Positions 40,261 to 52,138 are shown, numbered from the stretch's first letter. The stretch: 64,000 nucleotides of DNA from Chrysomallon squamiferum (GCA_012295275.1 CM022667.1:2229001-2293000), one strand, 5' to 3'. Numbers and translations: made by a program. The notes: generated by a model not told the origin, from the letters alone.

Positions 40261-40639
40261 CATGCCAGCAGCTTTCTCCAGTTTACAGAACAGTGGTTTT
40301 GATATTCATGAAGACTGTAATAACAACCTCCACTTGAAGTCATATTTATATATCTAATGATTTATGAAAAAGCAAACCAAAACGTTACAGGTAATCTTTA
40401 CAAAAAGATTTATTTTACATGTACCTTCTCATAGTATATTCCATAACCTTTGTACTACTAGTTGTGGAGTCTAAGCAACAATAAGAAATCTCTGTAAGAG
40501 CCTGTCAGAAAGGGATTAATCCCACAAGTTGCTTCACTTTGAGAATACTTTCTAAAACTGTGTTATGTCCACCTCCTGTTCTTTTATATAATTAAGTACC
40601 TAACATGATAAACAAGACAGTAGGTCTCTAGCCACAATG

Positions 40640-40720
40640 AAAATTTTATCCATTTTTTTTTTTTTTTTTTTTTTTGATTATTATTGTTGTTCTTGTTGTT
40701 GTTGTTGTAGTTGTTGTTAA
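40640..40720. repeat. Poly-T and (GTT)n tract
   Basis: A run of about 23 T followed by 'gttgttgttgttg'. Confidence 0.9.
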
Positions 40721-40789
40721 ACATGTCAACACAAACAGTAGACAACATACATCAACTACAATCTATAAATGTACACTTACCATATACGG

Positions 40790-41275
40790 CACAGCTAGCT
40801 AGCTGACCATCATCGCACTGGCAGTTACAAAAGAGTCATTGTTGGTGAATTCCACTCAGTGTTATCAGAGATACAAGTGGATACGCACAGCCTCCGGCAT
40901 GTCCTATCATTCTGTCAGAGCTGAAAAGAAATCCACGAAGGTTGGCAATTATCTCGAGTGGTGGATAACTGCCACAACATGTTTTGTATTGGATTGATTG
41001 AAAATTATGGTAATAATAGGCCAATTCACGTTAATTACTATGCAGACAGGTCTCGTGTATTAATCACATGGTAGATGGAATTAGCTGTTTTTGGCTGGGT
41101 TGATAGCTGTGTGTCACAGGTGTTTCTTGTTTTTATGGCGCCACACTCGCTCAGCCCATTTGGATGGTTGTTGTGGTCACACCATGTTCAAAAAATCTAG
41201 CTGTATCAAAGTTATGTCACTTTTTGTCACGTCTCTGGAAAAACGAGACAGTTTAAAAATCAAGTTTAGGAAATG
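40790..41275. other. Less AT-rich unique island, possible conserved element or unrecognised exon
   Basis: This block stands out from its surroundings by higher GC and complex sequence. An open frame of about 62 codons on the minus strand (40836-41024) uses mixed codons, and another of about 63 lies on the plus strand (41091-41282). Neither shows a domain I recognise, and neither has clearly matched splice sites. It could be a regulatory element, an unrecognised exon or an old transposon fragment. Confidence 0.3.
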
Positions 41276-41580
41276 TTGTTAATTACCCTAGAAATGTGAG
41301 ATGACTTAGAGAACAAATTTTAAAAATAGCAAAGTCATTAGACAACTGCATAAATATCTGAAAATCCGAGAGCAATATACAAAGTCAATTTTTAACAACT
41401 TTAGAAATACAGAGTAATGTAATCAGTACCAAGTTTCAACCAGTCTAGAAATGTGAGATAAAGTCATAAACCAAAGTTTAACACAGAAATGTACAAGTGG
41501 TTAGTAAGCCAAATTTAACATAGAAATATAAGATTCTGACCAGTCTTAAAAATACAAGACATAAAAACCTAGCTAGAATT
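41276..41580. repeat. Decayed tandem repeat, about 55-60-bp unit, about 5 copies
   Basis: The phrase 'ta.aaatgtgaga.' or 'agaaata.a.gat' followed by 'a.caaattta.c' recurs near 41288, 41383, 41447, 41485 and 41520. Heavily diverged. Confidence 0.6.
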
Positions 41581-43279
41581 AAGTTACAGTAAAACAAGAA
41601 TTAGTCTATATCAGTACTATGCAGTTCTTGTTTATGATGTCATGTAGCTAATTCTCGGTTTATATGGTTATTAAATGAATTTGTTTTACTACTGATTTGT
41701 TTTTGTGATGTGATATTATTCTAGATTAATTCTAGCTTTGTTCTAGCATGCTCTGTACCAACTCAGCATATATTTTCTATTTTGTTAACTTTCCATAATA
41801 TGCTAATTATACTTTATTTGGAATGATATTTGGCATTGAAGATGTTTATAAAAAAGTAGAAACCTTGTCATGAATCTGACCAGATTTTAATGTAATTTGT
41901 GAATTTTAACAGAAATGGTTGCTTACACTTGACATCTGACTTTCCCTATCCAGTTTTTAAAAAAAAAAAAAAAAAAAAAAAACACAGTTGTCATTATTTG
42001 TCATTGCAGATTTTAACTTAGAAGATAACCATGTGTCATACATATAGATAATGGATAAATGAAAACATGTTAAGATAAAAAGCAGATTTTTGTTACAACA
42101 TAGTTCTTAAAATATACATACACAAAGACTTGCAGACTGTAGCCTGAAGATAGAAAAAAAATGTGGGCAGCCGTTATGTTTTGTAAGCATAAAGCACTGT
42201 GCACTTATTTAACCATTAGGACTTGACAGCCAAAACACTTCCTGGCTGACAGACTAAAATATTTCTCTGACCGTCGAAGTTGTAATTTTCTTCAATTACT
42301 ATTCATAATGTTTCTTCAAAAAGAAAAAAATAATATTAATAGAATGCTTTAGTCAACTTGTACCATTTAATTGTGAATGCACTGACTAGAATGTGTTCAA
42401 ATTTCCTGTCACCACATTTGGAAATGCTAGAGAAAATTTTTTGAGAAATATAAATTCTAAATCTGACTGTTTTTCTACTAAGTTGATAGATTTTGATATT
42501 AGTAAACGAATTTCAGTCACATTTAATTATGGTGGTTTTTATTTATTTTTGATTCACAATTGATGGTAATTTAGTAGGTGAACAAGGATCTTTTTTTGTT
42601 GTTGTTTTTTTCTTCTTTTTTTCTCACCAAATGTGTGTGAGTGCAAGAAAGCATGGGCCTCTGTCTGTCTATATGTATGTCTATGTGTTACTTGAATAAT
42701 ATTACAGCATGATAAAATATCAATAATAATTATAATAATAACAATAATAATAACATAACAATAATAATGATGACATTTAAATCTACAACAGAAATGATTT
42801 CTCTCCATTGGAACGTGAATCAAATAGCCAAACCTACTACAATATATTTCAAAACGTGATTAATGGCAAATATTCAGCATTTGTAAATCATTTATAAATG
42901 ACAAAACTCATTTCACACTTTCACAGTAATAAACTAATAGATTGTATTGTTAAGAAATTTTTCACTGTTTAATATTTTTACTGAGATAGGTTTACAGAAG
43001 AAATAAATCTAATATTTTTCTAATAACCTTTATCGCATTTATTATGAATAAGTTTAGTAAGAAACAAAAATAGAATTAATATCTTACAGCAAATTCCTCT
43101 GTTCTTTAATATGTAATGACACCACACCGACAGTAGAAAAATGGTTGCACTCGGATGTTTTTGAAATGTACTTATTTGCCTTTATACTTCATTATTAATT
43201 AATAAGATTGGAAACTTCCAAAAATGAGAAAAAATAAAACATAACCTGGAATATTGAGAATATATTTTATGATTGTTGT

Positions 43280-43318
<39 letters not shown>

Positions 43319-43924
43319 TATATATATAGCTGTTTATTTATTGGGGTTTGGGGGGGATAGCTTTTTTGATTCTTTTGCTTGTTCTTGTTTGTGTTTTGGT
43401 TTTTTTCTGGTTTAAGTTATATTTAAATAATAATAATAATAATAATAAAATTTCCAACACTTCCTATCTTGGAATTGTCTTGCCTTCTTATCTTATCTGT
43501 GTTGCAAATACCATTGATTCTAAGTTCACTGACTGATTTGGAAAAGGATGTGGTTTATTAAAATTAAACAAAATATTCATGAAGCTGCTTTTAAATTAAG
43601 TTTCCTGTGAATTTACATAATGAAAATCTTCACTGACCTATTACTTTTTTGTTCTGGAAACCGACTTCTTTTTCTTCTGTCAGTCTAAAAACTCGGTTTA
43701 TTTTATTAACATCAGATGAAAACATTTTTATTTTATTAAAGTTTCTCAGAAATAAAACACTGTTATAAGGCTTAAAGCAAAAATTTGCCACAGGCTATTT
43801 TTTTTTTAATGTGGCTGATCAAATCACAAAATAGCTAACATTTTAGCAAGCTATAATTATTCACCATAAGTAGTAATTTCACAAATATTTTATTATTACT
43901 ATTATTTTGTTTTTATCATATATA
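41581..43924. other. AT-rich non-coding region
   Basis: No gene recognised. Includes an A-run near 41959-41981, AAT/ATA repeats at 42721-42766, a TTTA microsatellite at 43279-43319 and an AAT microsatellite at 43426-43449. Confidence 0.55.
43279..43319. repeat. (TTTA)n microsatellite
   Basis: About 10 TTTA units. Confidence 0.95.
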
Positions 43925-44494
43925 CAGTAGTACCTCTAGTTAAGAGTTCTTCAACTTACGAGTTTTCTCAGATACAAGCAGCCACCCAGTTGATTTTTTG
44001 CTTTGAGTTATGAGCCAAAATCTGAGTTTCAAGTGAGCTTCAGATTTACCACCGCTAGTTGGTGCAATGAACAACACAACATCCACCCAGAATCCTGCAT
44101 CTCACTCATTTGCTTCACATGGAGGCATCTCTGGTGTGTTGTACTCGCTTTCTGTGCAGTATTTTGCTGAATTTCTTTTTTTCTGGTCATGGATCCTAAG
44201 AAAGTGAGTGCAAAGGACAGTGCTGGATGATGTCCATTGAATTAAAGTTTGAACTGATAGAAAAACATGAGCAAGGTGTACATGTAGCCGACTTGGCTAC
44301 GTGGTATGAACATAGTATTTCTACAATATGTACCATACTGAAGATGAATAAGTCAGGGTGGTTTTTTAGGGGACTGGAATGGATTAATGGTATTTCAATT
44401 AATTTCAGTTGGGAAAATTGATTTGATATACAAGCAAATTGAGATATGAGCTCCATCATAAAACGAATTAAACTCATAAGTCAAGGTACCACTG
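43925..44494. mobile_element. Tigger/pogo-like DNA transposon remnant, internally deleted (copy 1)
   Basis: A 570-bp element. The left end starts CAGTAGTACCTC and the right end finishes GGTACCACTG. The two ends are inverted relative to each other (about 18 of 24 positions match) and are flanked by TA on both sides (43923-43924 and 44495-44496), the target preference of Tc1/mariner-superfamily elements. Inside, 44189-44228 reads as the start of a transposase (MDPKKVSAK...). After a frameshift or deletion, 44230-44340 encodes a helix-turn-helix (ELIEKHEQG, VADLATWYE, STICTILK) typical of Tigger/CENP-B-type transposases. The catalytic DDE domain is missing, so the copy cannot move by itself. Confidence 0.88.
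44227..44421 (+). pseudogene. Fragment of Tigger-type transposase (N-terminal HTH only)
   Basis: Open for about 64 codons but only the first ~40 are transposase-like: an N-terminal CENP-B/Psq-type helix-turn-helix with 'IEKHEQGVHVADLA' and 'STICTILK'. The remaining codons run into the element's non-coding right end. An earlier in-frame start at 44189 ends at a stop after 13 codons in another frame. DNA binding would be the ancestral role; the fragment is presumably inactive. Confidence 0.8.
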
Positions 44495-44516
44495 TATTTT
44501 ATTTTTATTGTATATA

Positions 44517-44869
44517 CAGTAGTACCTCAAGTTACGAGTGCTCCAACTTTCGAATTTTCTGTGATATGAGCAGCCACCTGGTCCATTTTTTGTTTTGAGT
44601 TGTGAGCCAAAACCAAAACAGAATTAATAAAACCAATTCATTTCTTTACATTATCTTTTATTTTGTTTTCATACAATATTTGTCATTTATATATACATTT
44701 TTCTTATTTAAAAACACGTTATAAAAAATTGGGGTTGTTCTTGGGGGCCTGGAACAGATTAATGGTATTTCAATTAATTTCTGTTGAGAAAACTGATTTG
44801 ACATATGAGCATTTTGAGTTACGAGCTTGGTCACAGAATGAATTAAACTCATAAGTCAAGGTACCACTG
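44517..44869. mobile_element. Tigger/pogo-like non-autonomous element (copy 2, MITE-like)
   Basis: A 353-bp element with the same ends as copy 1 (CAGTAGTACCTC... and ...GGTACCACTG), flanked by TA at 44515-44516 and 44870-44871. It shares with copy 1 the left ~110 bp ('gagcagccacc..gt.cattttttg.tttgagtt.tgagccaaaa') and the right ~120 bp (from 'ggggcctggaacagattaatgg'). It has no transposase-coding part. The interior holds AT-rich sequence instead. It begins only 22 bp after copy 1 ends. Confidence 0.88.
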
Positions 44870-45759
44870 TATTTTTTTTCCTGTTATTATTCTCTACAGA
44901 ATTGTCACTATTATGACCAAGTTTAATTTTAGTTCCTTGAATTAGCTAATACAAATCTTGTTTATCTACTGTTTTGGGAGTCTGTGAAAACATAATTTCA
45001 GCATTCAGAGAAGCAAATTAATTTTTGTTACTACAGTAGAAATGTCATTTGATTTATTATTTGTATACATGATGCTTATTTTATATTTTCATTTACCATC
45101 TGATATCTTTGTTGGTTTTGTTTAAAATGATTTTGAATAAATAATAAATGAAATCCATCATAACAATGTTTACACATAATGTAATATTAATATAACTATA
45201 TAGTCCATACAAATTAATATTCCACATAACTACATGTTCTGTATAACTAAATATTTTATACATATTTCATATAAATGAACTGTACCTCACTATTCTACAT
45301 ATTTCCTATAACTGAATATTCTATATAATTCATTTTTTATCCTCTTTTTGTTTCTTTTTACAATTTTTAATTATTTTTTTTATTTTCCTTTTTTAAAACC
45401 AAATCCTAAATGAATTCAGTTTTTATCTATTCATAATTAATAATTTGAGTGAAATCCATTTTGAAGTTGATAGGGTTATGCAAGGTTATAATTCACAATT
45501 TCATCTGCAAAATTTTTCCTGAATGTTAAAAGCATCTTCACGTTGGGAGCATTAATATGAAACAACCAAATTTAATAGCTTCTGAAATGATGATATCGGT
45601 TGGCAATAATCCAGTTACATAGCATTTCACATTTTAGATCAAAGGAAAGTCAATGAAGCGAAATGACAGCCTTGTCTGTGTATAAAGCAGATGACATTTT
45701 AGAAATACAGTTGATTGGTCTTTATGCTTTTGGTAATTGCCTCTTTTTCTCCCACCAAC
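44870..45759. other. AT-rich non-coding region
   Basis: No gene recognised. A loose repeat of 'cataactacat.ttct.tataactgaatatt' type is visible at 45195-45320. Confidence 0.5.
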
Positions 45760-46215
45760 ACTACCGGTTTGTGTGAGCTGTTCCAATTGTTGTTAACAAT
45801 TCCAGTTTGTATGAGCTATTCCAATTTTTATGAACTATTCCAGTTTGTGTGAACTATTCCAGTTTGTGTGAACTGTTCCAATTTCTGTTAACAATTTCAG
45901 TTTGTATGAAATATTCCAATTTTTGTTAACAATTCCAGTTTGTATGAGCTATTCCAGTTTTTATGAACTATTCTGGTTTGTGTGAACTGTTCCAATTTTT
46001 GTTAACAATTCCAATTTGTATGAACTATTTTGGTTTGTATGAACTATTCCAATTTTTGTACACCATTCTGGTTCATATGAACTTTTCCAGTTGTTGTGAA
46101 CTATTCTGGTTTGGGTGAGCTATTTCAGCATTTATGAACTTTTCTGGTTTGAATGAGCTATAGCATATTTTAGAAAATATTCTGGTTTGTGTGAGCTATT
46201 CCAGATTTTATAAAC
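45760..46215. repeat. Minisatellite, about 20-bp unit, about 22 copies
   Basis: The unit is close to 'ttccagtttgtgtgaactat'. Variants alternate 'ccagtttgtgtgaac', 'ccaatttttgttaac' and 'ctggtttgtatgaac', forming higher-order groupings in the left half (for example the 'gttaacaattccagtttgtatgagctattcca' combination). Divergence increases to the right. Confidence 0.93.
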
Positions 46216-46744
46216 AATACTTGATATTCCATTTTACAAAGTAATATCTCTGCCATTATGCTTCACTAGTTCATGGCAAATACTATAAATGATGTACCAA
46301 GTCCAAGACATACAATTAGCCAGTTCAGAAAAAATATATACTTTTATTATCTAAATTTTAAGATTTAGTTCATTTTAATATGAAATAACATACCAGATAA
46401 AGAATGCTGGCATCATGACCATATTCATCTGGAGCATGGCATGAAGAGTATCCATGCTTCCAATGAAATCAACATAGGGAACTGGCATTTTGCAATTGTT
46501 TTATCTTTTGCAAATTTTTATGAAGGTATGCTTCAGAAAAATGTTGAAGAAACTCTTTTCTACTACGGTTTATTATTTTTCTTCTTTGGGTGAAAACAGA
46601 TACCTATTTGAGGGTTTTTGTACAAATTCCAAAATCAAAGATGGTAATTTTGGTTGCAAAATCTGTTTTATAAATGACTTAACATATTGTAAGACAGTAA
46701 TCTTGTTACTGGCCTGAGAGACAAGCATCTCCTTTTGTCATAGT
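46216..46744. other. AT-rich non-coding region
   Basis: Nothing recognised. An open frame at 46490-46717 lacks any known domain. Confidence 0.5.
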
Positions 46745-46765
46745 GCACACACACACACACACACA

Positions 46766-46826
<61 letters not shown>
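46745..46826. repeat. Compound (CA)n-(CT)n microsatellite
   Basis: About 12 CA units pass directly into about 29 CT units. Confidence 0.97.
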
Positions 46827-46832
<6 letters not shown>

Positions 46833-48309
46833 TCAGTGATTATAAAGTCGTTTTTAAATAACCATCTAAATATGTAATATAATTTAAAATGTTGTTGTAG
46901 TAATAACAGTAGTACAATCATTGTTGCTGCTTCTGCTGCTGCTTTTTCTACAACTACTTCATAATTATCATTATCATCATCATCCTCAAAACCATTGTAA
47001 ACAATTTGCAACTGCAAGGTATATTTCAAATTTTTATATATTTCTTTTTTTTTTTTTTTTTTTTTTTTAGCCTAAGTGGATTTAGTTTTCATCTGTCCAG
47101 TATTACTGAATCAACAAAACCCATCATTTTTTTTTTTTTTTTTTTTTACTATGATTGTTTTTCACATTCTTTTTCTCTTGTCTGAAATGTCATTACTGCA
47201 AATCAACATCACACATGCACACCTCCTGAGAAAGAAAATAGCACAGATAGCATGTTAAAACACACTCAGAGTCTGAGAACAAACTCTGAAACCAATCACT
47301 GGTTGGGTAGTGGTGATCTTGCTGAAGGCTAACCATTTATTTTATTGATCAGCTTCATCTCAGAGTACTGAATACTTGTCTAAATATTTGATAGCAAAAA
47401 TTTTAAATGATTTTTGATGCTGCAAGTAATTTTCATATTTTGTTTATTTATTATTAAAAATCACAGTCACTGGTTTGATTATTTTATTTTGATTACAAAT
47501 ATGCTGTGTCTCATATATAAGAAACAACATATGTGTCAAGAAATGTTTATTTGTGACTGAAACAGAATAGATGTATCAACAGTGGGGAAGAGCAAATCTA
47601 TAAACCAGCTGTTTAGTATGTCACACTTAGTTTGTATTACTACTAACATGAAGTCTCAGAGTATATGTGACATTGATTAAAAACTATAATGACAAATATA
47701 TACTGTGTATACTGGCAAAACAATAATGGTGGTATATAGCAACCATAGTGATAAGAAACCATAGTTTTATGAACCACGTAGGTAAAAAGTCTTAGTTACA
47801 AAATCACACTAATTGAAAACAGTACTGGTCAAAATCACATTAGTAAAAAAAAACAGACAGCGAGAAGTAAATAATGGATTGTATTTTTAAAATATTTATC
47901 AAAACAGACATTGGTGAAAAAATATTTGTGGATAAATCTATATCTCTCTAGTACATCGAACCATAATGATCAAATTCAGTAGTCAAGTGGAACAGTAATC
48001 TGGAATGTTCAGATTTTGGAATGATCTGAAATGTGTTATGATGGTGATGTATGTGTTTTTGTGTTTTCTTCTGAATGTGTGTTTGTTTTAGTGTGTGTGG
48101 GTATGTGTGTGTTTGTGTTTCTCTGTGTGTGTGTGGGTATGTGTGTGTTGTGTTTCTCTGTGTATGCGTAGGTATGTGGGTGTGTGTGTATTTTTGTGTG
48201 AGGTCATGTGTGAGTATTGGTTTAGTTATGTGAGGATGTGTATTTCTATATAAAAATATATTTACAATACACTTAATATATAACATCTGACATAAACCTG
48301 TTGATTATT

Positions 48310-48340
<31 letters not shown>

Positions 48341-48834
48341 CAACTATAGAATGGATAGAGTAAAAAAAAAAGTCAATTTAGAATGTTCTGCTAGTTCATT
48401 TGACTCAAGCTCTGGGGTTTGAATACTCCTGCCTCTGCAGTTTCCATTTCCTGTCAGTGGTTCCTGGTGCTTTTGCCTTCAAGATAGAAAACATGGGCAG
48501 TGATTCACAGTGTGGCAGACAAGTGGTTCTGATCTGCCCAGCTGGTAATCTCAAATACACAGTTAGATCATTAACATTACCCTCTTCATTTAACAAATAC
48601 ACTTGTGCAAAAGGCATGTGTGGTTCTGTTTATGAAGCGTCAACTTTTATTACTGAGTTTAGATCACTAGGAGTTCAGTAAATATTGTTGTGTCATTTTT
48701 TTTGTTGTTGTTTCAAGAAAGAACAAACAGATACACTTAAAAACATGGCACGTAAGGTGAATGTTTTCAATGAATATGTAAACTAACAGAACAAAGTGCC
48801 TTCGTCATTAAGAATCGAGTTTTATTTGTATGTT
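46827..48834. other. Non-coding region with simple repeats
   Basis: Poly-T at about 47047-47069 and 47128-47149, an impure GT-rich tract at 48055-48240 and poly-A at 48316-48341. A more complex block at 48395-48680 is open on both strands (93 codons plus, 70 minus) without a recognisable domain. No gene called. Confidence 0.5.
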
Positions 48835-49150
48835 TTTATCAATAGTTTTCAAGCATAGGATTCATGTTTTATTAAAATTCTGTATCCACAGATTTCAAGC
48901 AAGCATTCAAGGTTTATTAATCTGTCAATATCAATAGATTTCAAACAAGCATTCGAGTTTTATTAATGTGTCTATATCAATAGATTTCAAGCAAGCATTC
49001 AAGTTTTATTAATGTGTCTATATCAATAGATTTCAAACAAGCATTCAAGTTTTATTAATCTGTCTATATCAATAGATTTCAAACAAGCATTCAAGTTTTA
49101 TTAATATGTCTATATCAATAGATTTCAAACAAGCATTCAAGTTTTATATC
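48835..49150. repeat. Tandem repeat, 46-bp unit, about 7 copies
   Basis: The unit contains 'tctatatcaatagatttcaa' and continues 'acaagcattcaagttttattaat.tg'. For example, successive copies begin at 48971 and 49017. The central copies are nearly identical; the first two (48835-48925) are more diverged. Confidence 0.95.
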
Positions 49151-49374
49151 ATCATCATCTGACTAAACAAAAACATTATTTGTTTTTTCTTTTCTTTTTA
49201 ACATCAGAATTGAAGGTCAGACAACTTTCTTCATTAAGTGGTGTAGTAATCCACCATTTTTGTTCACCCACACACAAATACACCCACTACATCTGTATGA
49301 CAATACATCTGGTACATCATTATTAATTCAATTTAGCTAGTCTGTGTTTACTATCAGTCAGATTTCTTATAATG

Positions 49375-49405
<31 letters not shown>

Positions 49406-50023
49406 GGTATTTTTCTTTCTTCTTTTTTTTTCATGTCATTTTTTTACTGTCTTCTTGGGAGTGTGTAATGAGCTAAACCTTTTAGTTTTTGTGCAGGAAA
49501 TGCAGAAATATCTGCTTGAAGATAAATCAGATGTCACAAGTGAATGTGGAAAGGAAATCTGTTTGGTGTTGATTATATTAGTGATTTTGTTAGGAATTGT
49601 AACCATGACTAACACCATTTGCAATAAGATAATAAAAATAATTAAAAGAATCAACGTTTCTGTTCATAATAATAATACCTTTTATACATTAATGTTTTTT
49701 GTTTTTTTTGTATTTTTGATAAAATTAAATTAAAAGATTTAAATAAATCAGTAATTTTACTTACTGTTATTTAAGATCTGTTTCTTGTTATTAATATTAT
49801 TATTATTAAAATTCAAAAACATCATGTCTTAATCATTTATTGACCTGATACAGTACTTTTTGACATCATCAAATTTGTCATTGCAGCTATCTCCATTTTT
49901 ATCACCATTATCCTCACCACCATCATCATTATTATTAATATTATTTTTTTATTATTTTTTTTTTTTTTTTTTTATTATTATTATTATTTAAAGGACTATT
50001 ATTTTTAATTTTTTTTATTTTAG
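49151..50023. other. AT-rich region upstream of the first DDX1 exon in the window (3' part of a DDX1 intron)
   Basis: T-rich, with poly-T at 49388-49405 and 49954-49972 and TTA repeats. The last ~90 bases form a long pyrimidine/T-rich tract ending TTTTAG at 50018-50023, the acceptor of the next exon. The open frame at 49344-49733 has no known domain. Confidence 0.6.
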
Positions 50024-50170
50024 AATCTATGTCAGAGGCTGTGAAGATTCTCAAGGGAGAGTACTGTGTGCGAGCGATCAAGGAACACAACATGGACCGT
50101 GCACTTATTTTCTGCCGGACTAAACTGGACTGTGACAACCTTGAGCAGTACTTTAACAAAGTTGGAGGGG
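50024..50170 (+). CDS. DDX1: DDX1 exon A: start of helicase domain 2 (motif IV)
   Basis: 147-bp internal exon. It begins with two bases completing a codon from an upstream exon and ends one base into a codon, so it is open in a single frame. The protein runs from '[13 protein letters not shown]' through 'ALIFCRT' (SF2 helicase motif IV) to '[12 protein letters not shown]', closely matching DDX1, the DEAD-box RNA helicase of tRNA-ligase and mRNA-processing complexes. The acceptor is TTTTAG (50018-50023) and the donor G|GTGAGT (50171). Upstream exons for the N-terminal RecA domain and SPRY insert were not found in this window. Confidence 0.95.
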
Positions 50171-50359
50171 GTGAGTAAAGCCTGCAGGGAAGCAAAGCTA
50201 AACAGTGTGTTTAGAGACAGAGTTATCTGTGTCCACTTACAGCAGGGTTCAACAAATATGTATTCAAATACTCTCACTTATTCAGTTATTTTTAAATTTA
50301 AAAATTATATAATAATAACAAAAAGTAATTAGTAGAAATTCAATGTCCTCTCTCCATCA

Positions 50360-50361
<2 letters not shown>

Positions 50362-50417
<56 letters not shown>
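50362..50417. repeat. (TG)n microsatellite in DDX1 intron
   Basis: About 28 TG units. Confidence 0.97.
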
Positions 50418-50420
<3 letters not shown>

Positions 50421-52060
50421 AGAAAGATTCAAATGTTTGTGAAACATAATCATTGACTACAGAATATATGAAACAAATGCAAACATTTGCTTTCAAACTC
50501 CATTTGAAAAAAACAACAAAAAAAACAACAACAAATTCAGGCAATAAAAATAGATGACTTTCTGTATATTTTTTCATGAGATAAAACAAGATTTGTGTAG
50601 TCTGGATGTAGCCCACAGAAAAAAAAGGTGTGAACATAAAACATCAGACACTTGTGGATGTAGAGCAGTAATGTTCTAAATGGCTGTATAATCTGACTCT
50701 ACCATATGTCCACACTGATGTAATGGCTTTCAGTACAGTTAACTGTGTCTTTTGTGGGACATCACTGTTAAAACCTGTTAAAACCAGCATTGCTGAATGT
50801 TCAAAAAGCAGTGAATAGATTTTCTGGTAATTAAAAAAATAATAATAATAATAATAATAATAAAAATAATTCTCAAATATTTCAGGCAAGAGTTTTTTTC
50901 AGTAGTTAGTATGTTTAATGATCAAAAAGATCATAAATGAAAGCACAAAATGTACAAAATGTGCTTTCTGTTTTGGTAGTCCAAAGAAAAAAATAAAATA
51001 AAATAAATAAATATATAATAATTCTTAAATGGTGTGAGTTTTCTATGCAGGCCAAAGTCTTTTTCAACACTGTTATTTTGCTGTTTCATCCAGCTCTGTG
51101 TTTCTCACTGCAGCATGTTAAAACTATCCCAGAGTAATAGTAGTACTGCTTAATGTTAAAAAATATCATAAACCAAAGCACTGAATGGGTTTTCTATCTT
51201 GTTGTTCCCCTCACAGAAAAATGAAAACAAAGGAAGAAATAATTCTGCAGTTGTCAGCGCCACATTGTCAGTTTTCTTGATGTTTCAGAATATCATAAAC
51301 CATGAGCATTGAATGAGTTCTCTGTTTAGACATTGAAAACAAAAAACATATAAATAAAATAATAATTCTTCAATTATCTGAGTTTCTAAGCAGGTCCGAA
51401 TGTTTTTCACCATTGTTAGTTTGTTATTTCATTCAGCTAGATGTTTGTCTGACCTTGAGGCTTGTTAAAGAATCAACTTTTATGGCTGGGTTGATACAGA
51501 AATTGTTCTGCCTCCTACTTACAGTTAATTAGGGAGTTGAAAAATTACTACACACACACTCACTGGACGCTAATTAATCCTATAAAACTACAACAACATG
51601 ATACTAACTTTGACATCTGCGCCAGTCAGAGTATGGGCAGATGTCAAAGACCACAAACTGGATGTATATGCCTGGACTTTAAGTGGATTTCGACTTTACA
51701 AATGAGTTTAGCCGGGCAGATAACTCCCGATTTCTGCAACACCTGCATCACAGTAATGTGATTACAGCATTTAATCGTACCTTTGGTGTATGAAGAAAAA
51801 GACTAAACTAAAAGATTTTAAATGTTGTCTGGTGTAAATTAGAGGCTAATAATGTTTAAGTGATTTCCCTTGCCAACTGGTGGTGCACATGTGTGTGAAA
51901 GTTTTTGTTGCTGAGTTGTTGTTGTTGTTTTTTTGTTGTTGTTTTTGTCTTGTTTGCAATTTGTTTTCAAAATTTGATTATCAGATATTTTTCTATTAGT
52001 TTTACAGTATTTAAATCTCTTTTGTCCTTTTTTTTCTCTCTTTCTTTTCATTGTTTTTTC

Positions 52061-52062
<2 letters not shown>

Positions 52063-52138
<76 letters not shown>
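52063..52138. repeat. (TTA)n microsatellite in DDX1 intron
   Basis: About 25 pure TTA units. Confidence 0.97.

Noticed and set aside
49344-49733. 129-codon frame just upstream of DDX1 exon A as a possible preceding exon
   Set aside because: It begins in poly-T, has no DDX1-like sequence and does not contain the expected 'RPGANSPE'-type end of the previous DDX1 exon.
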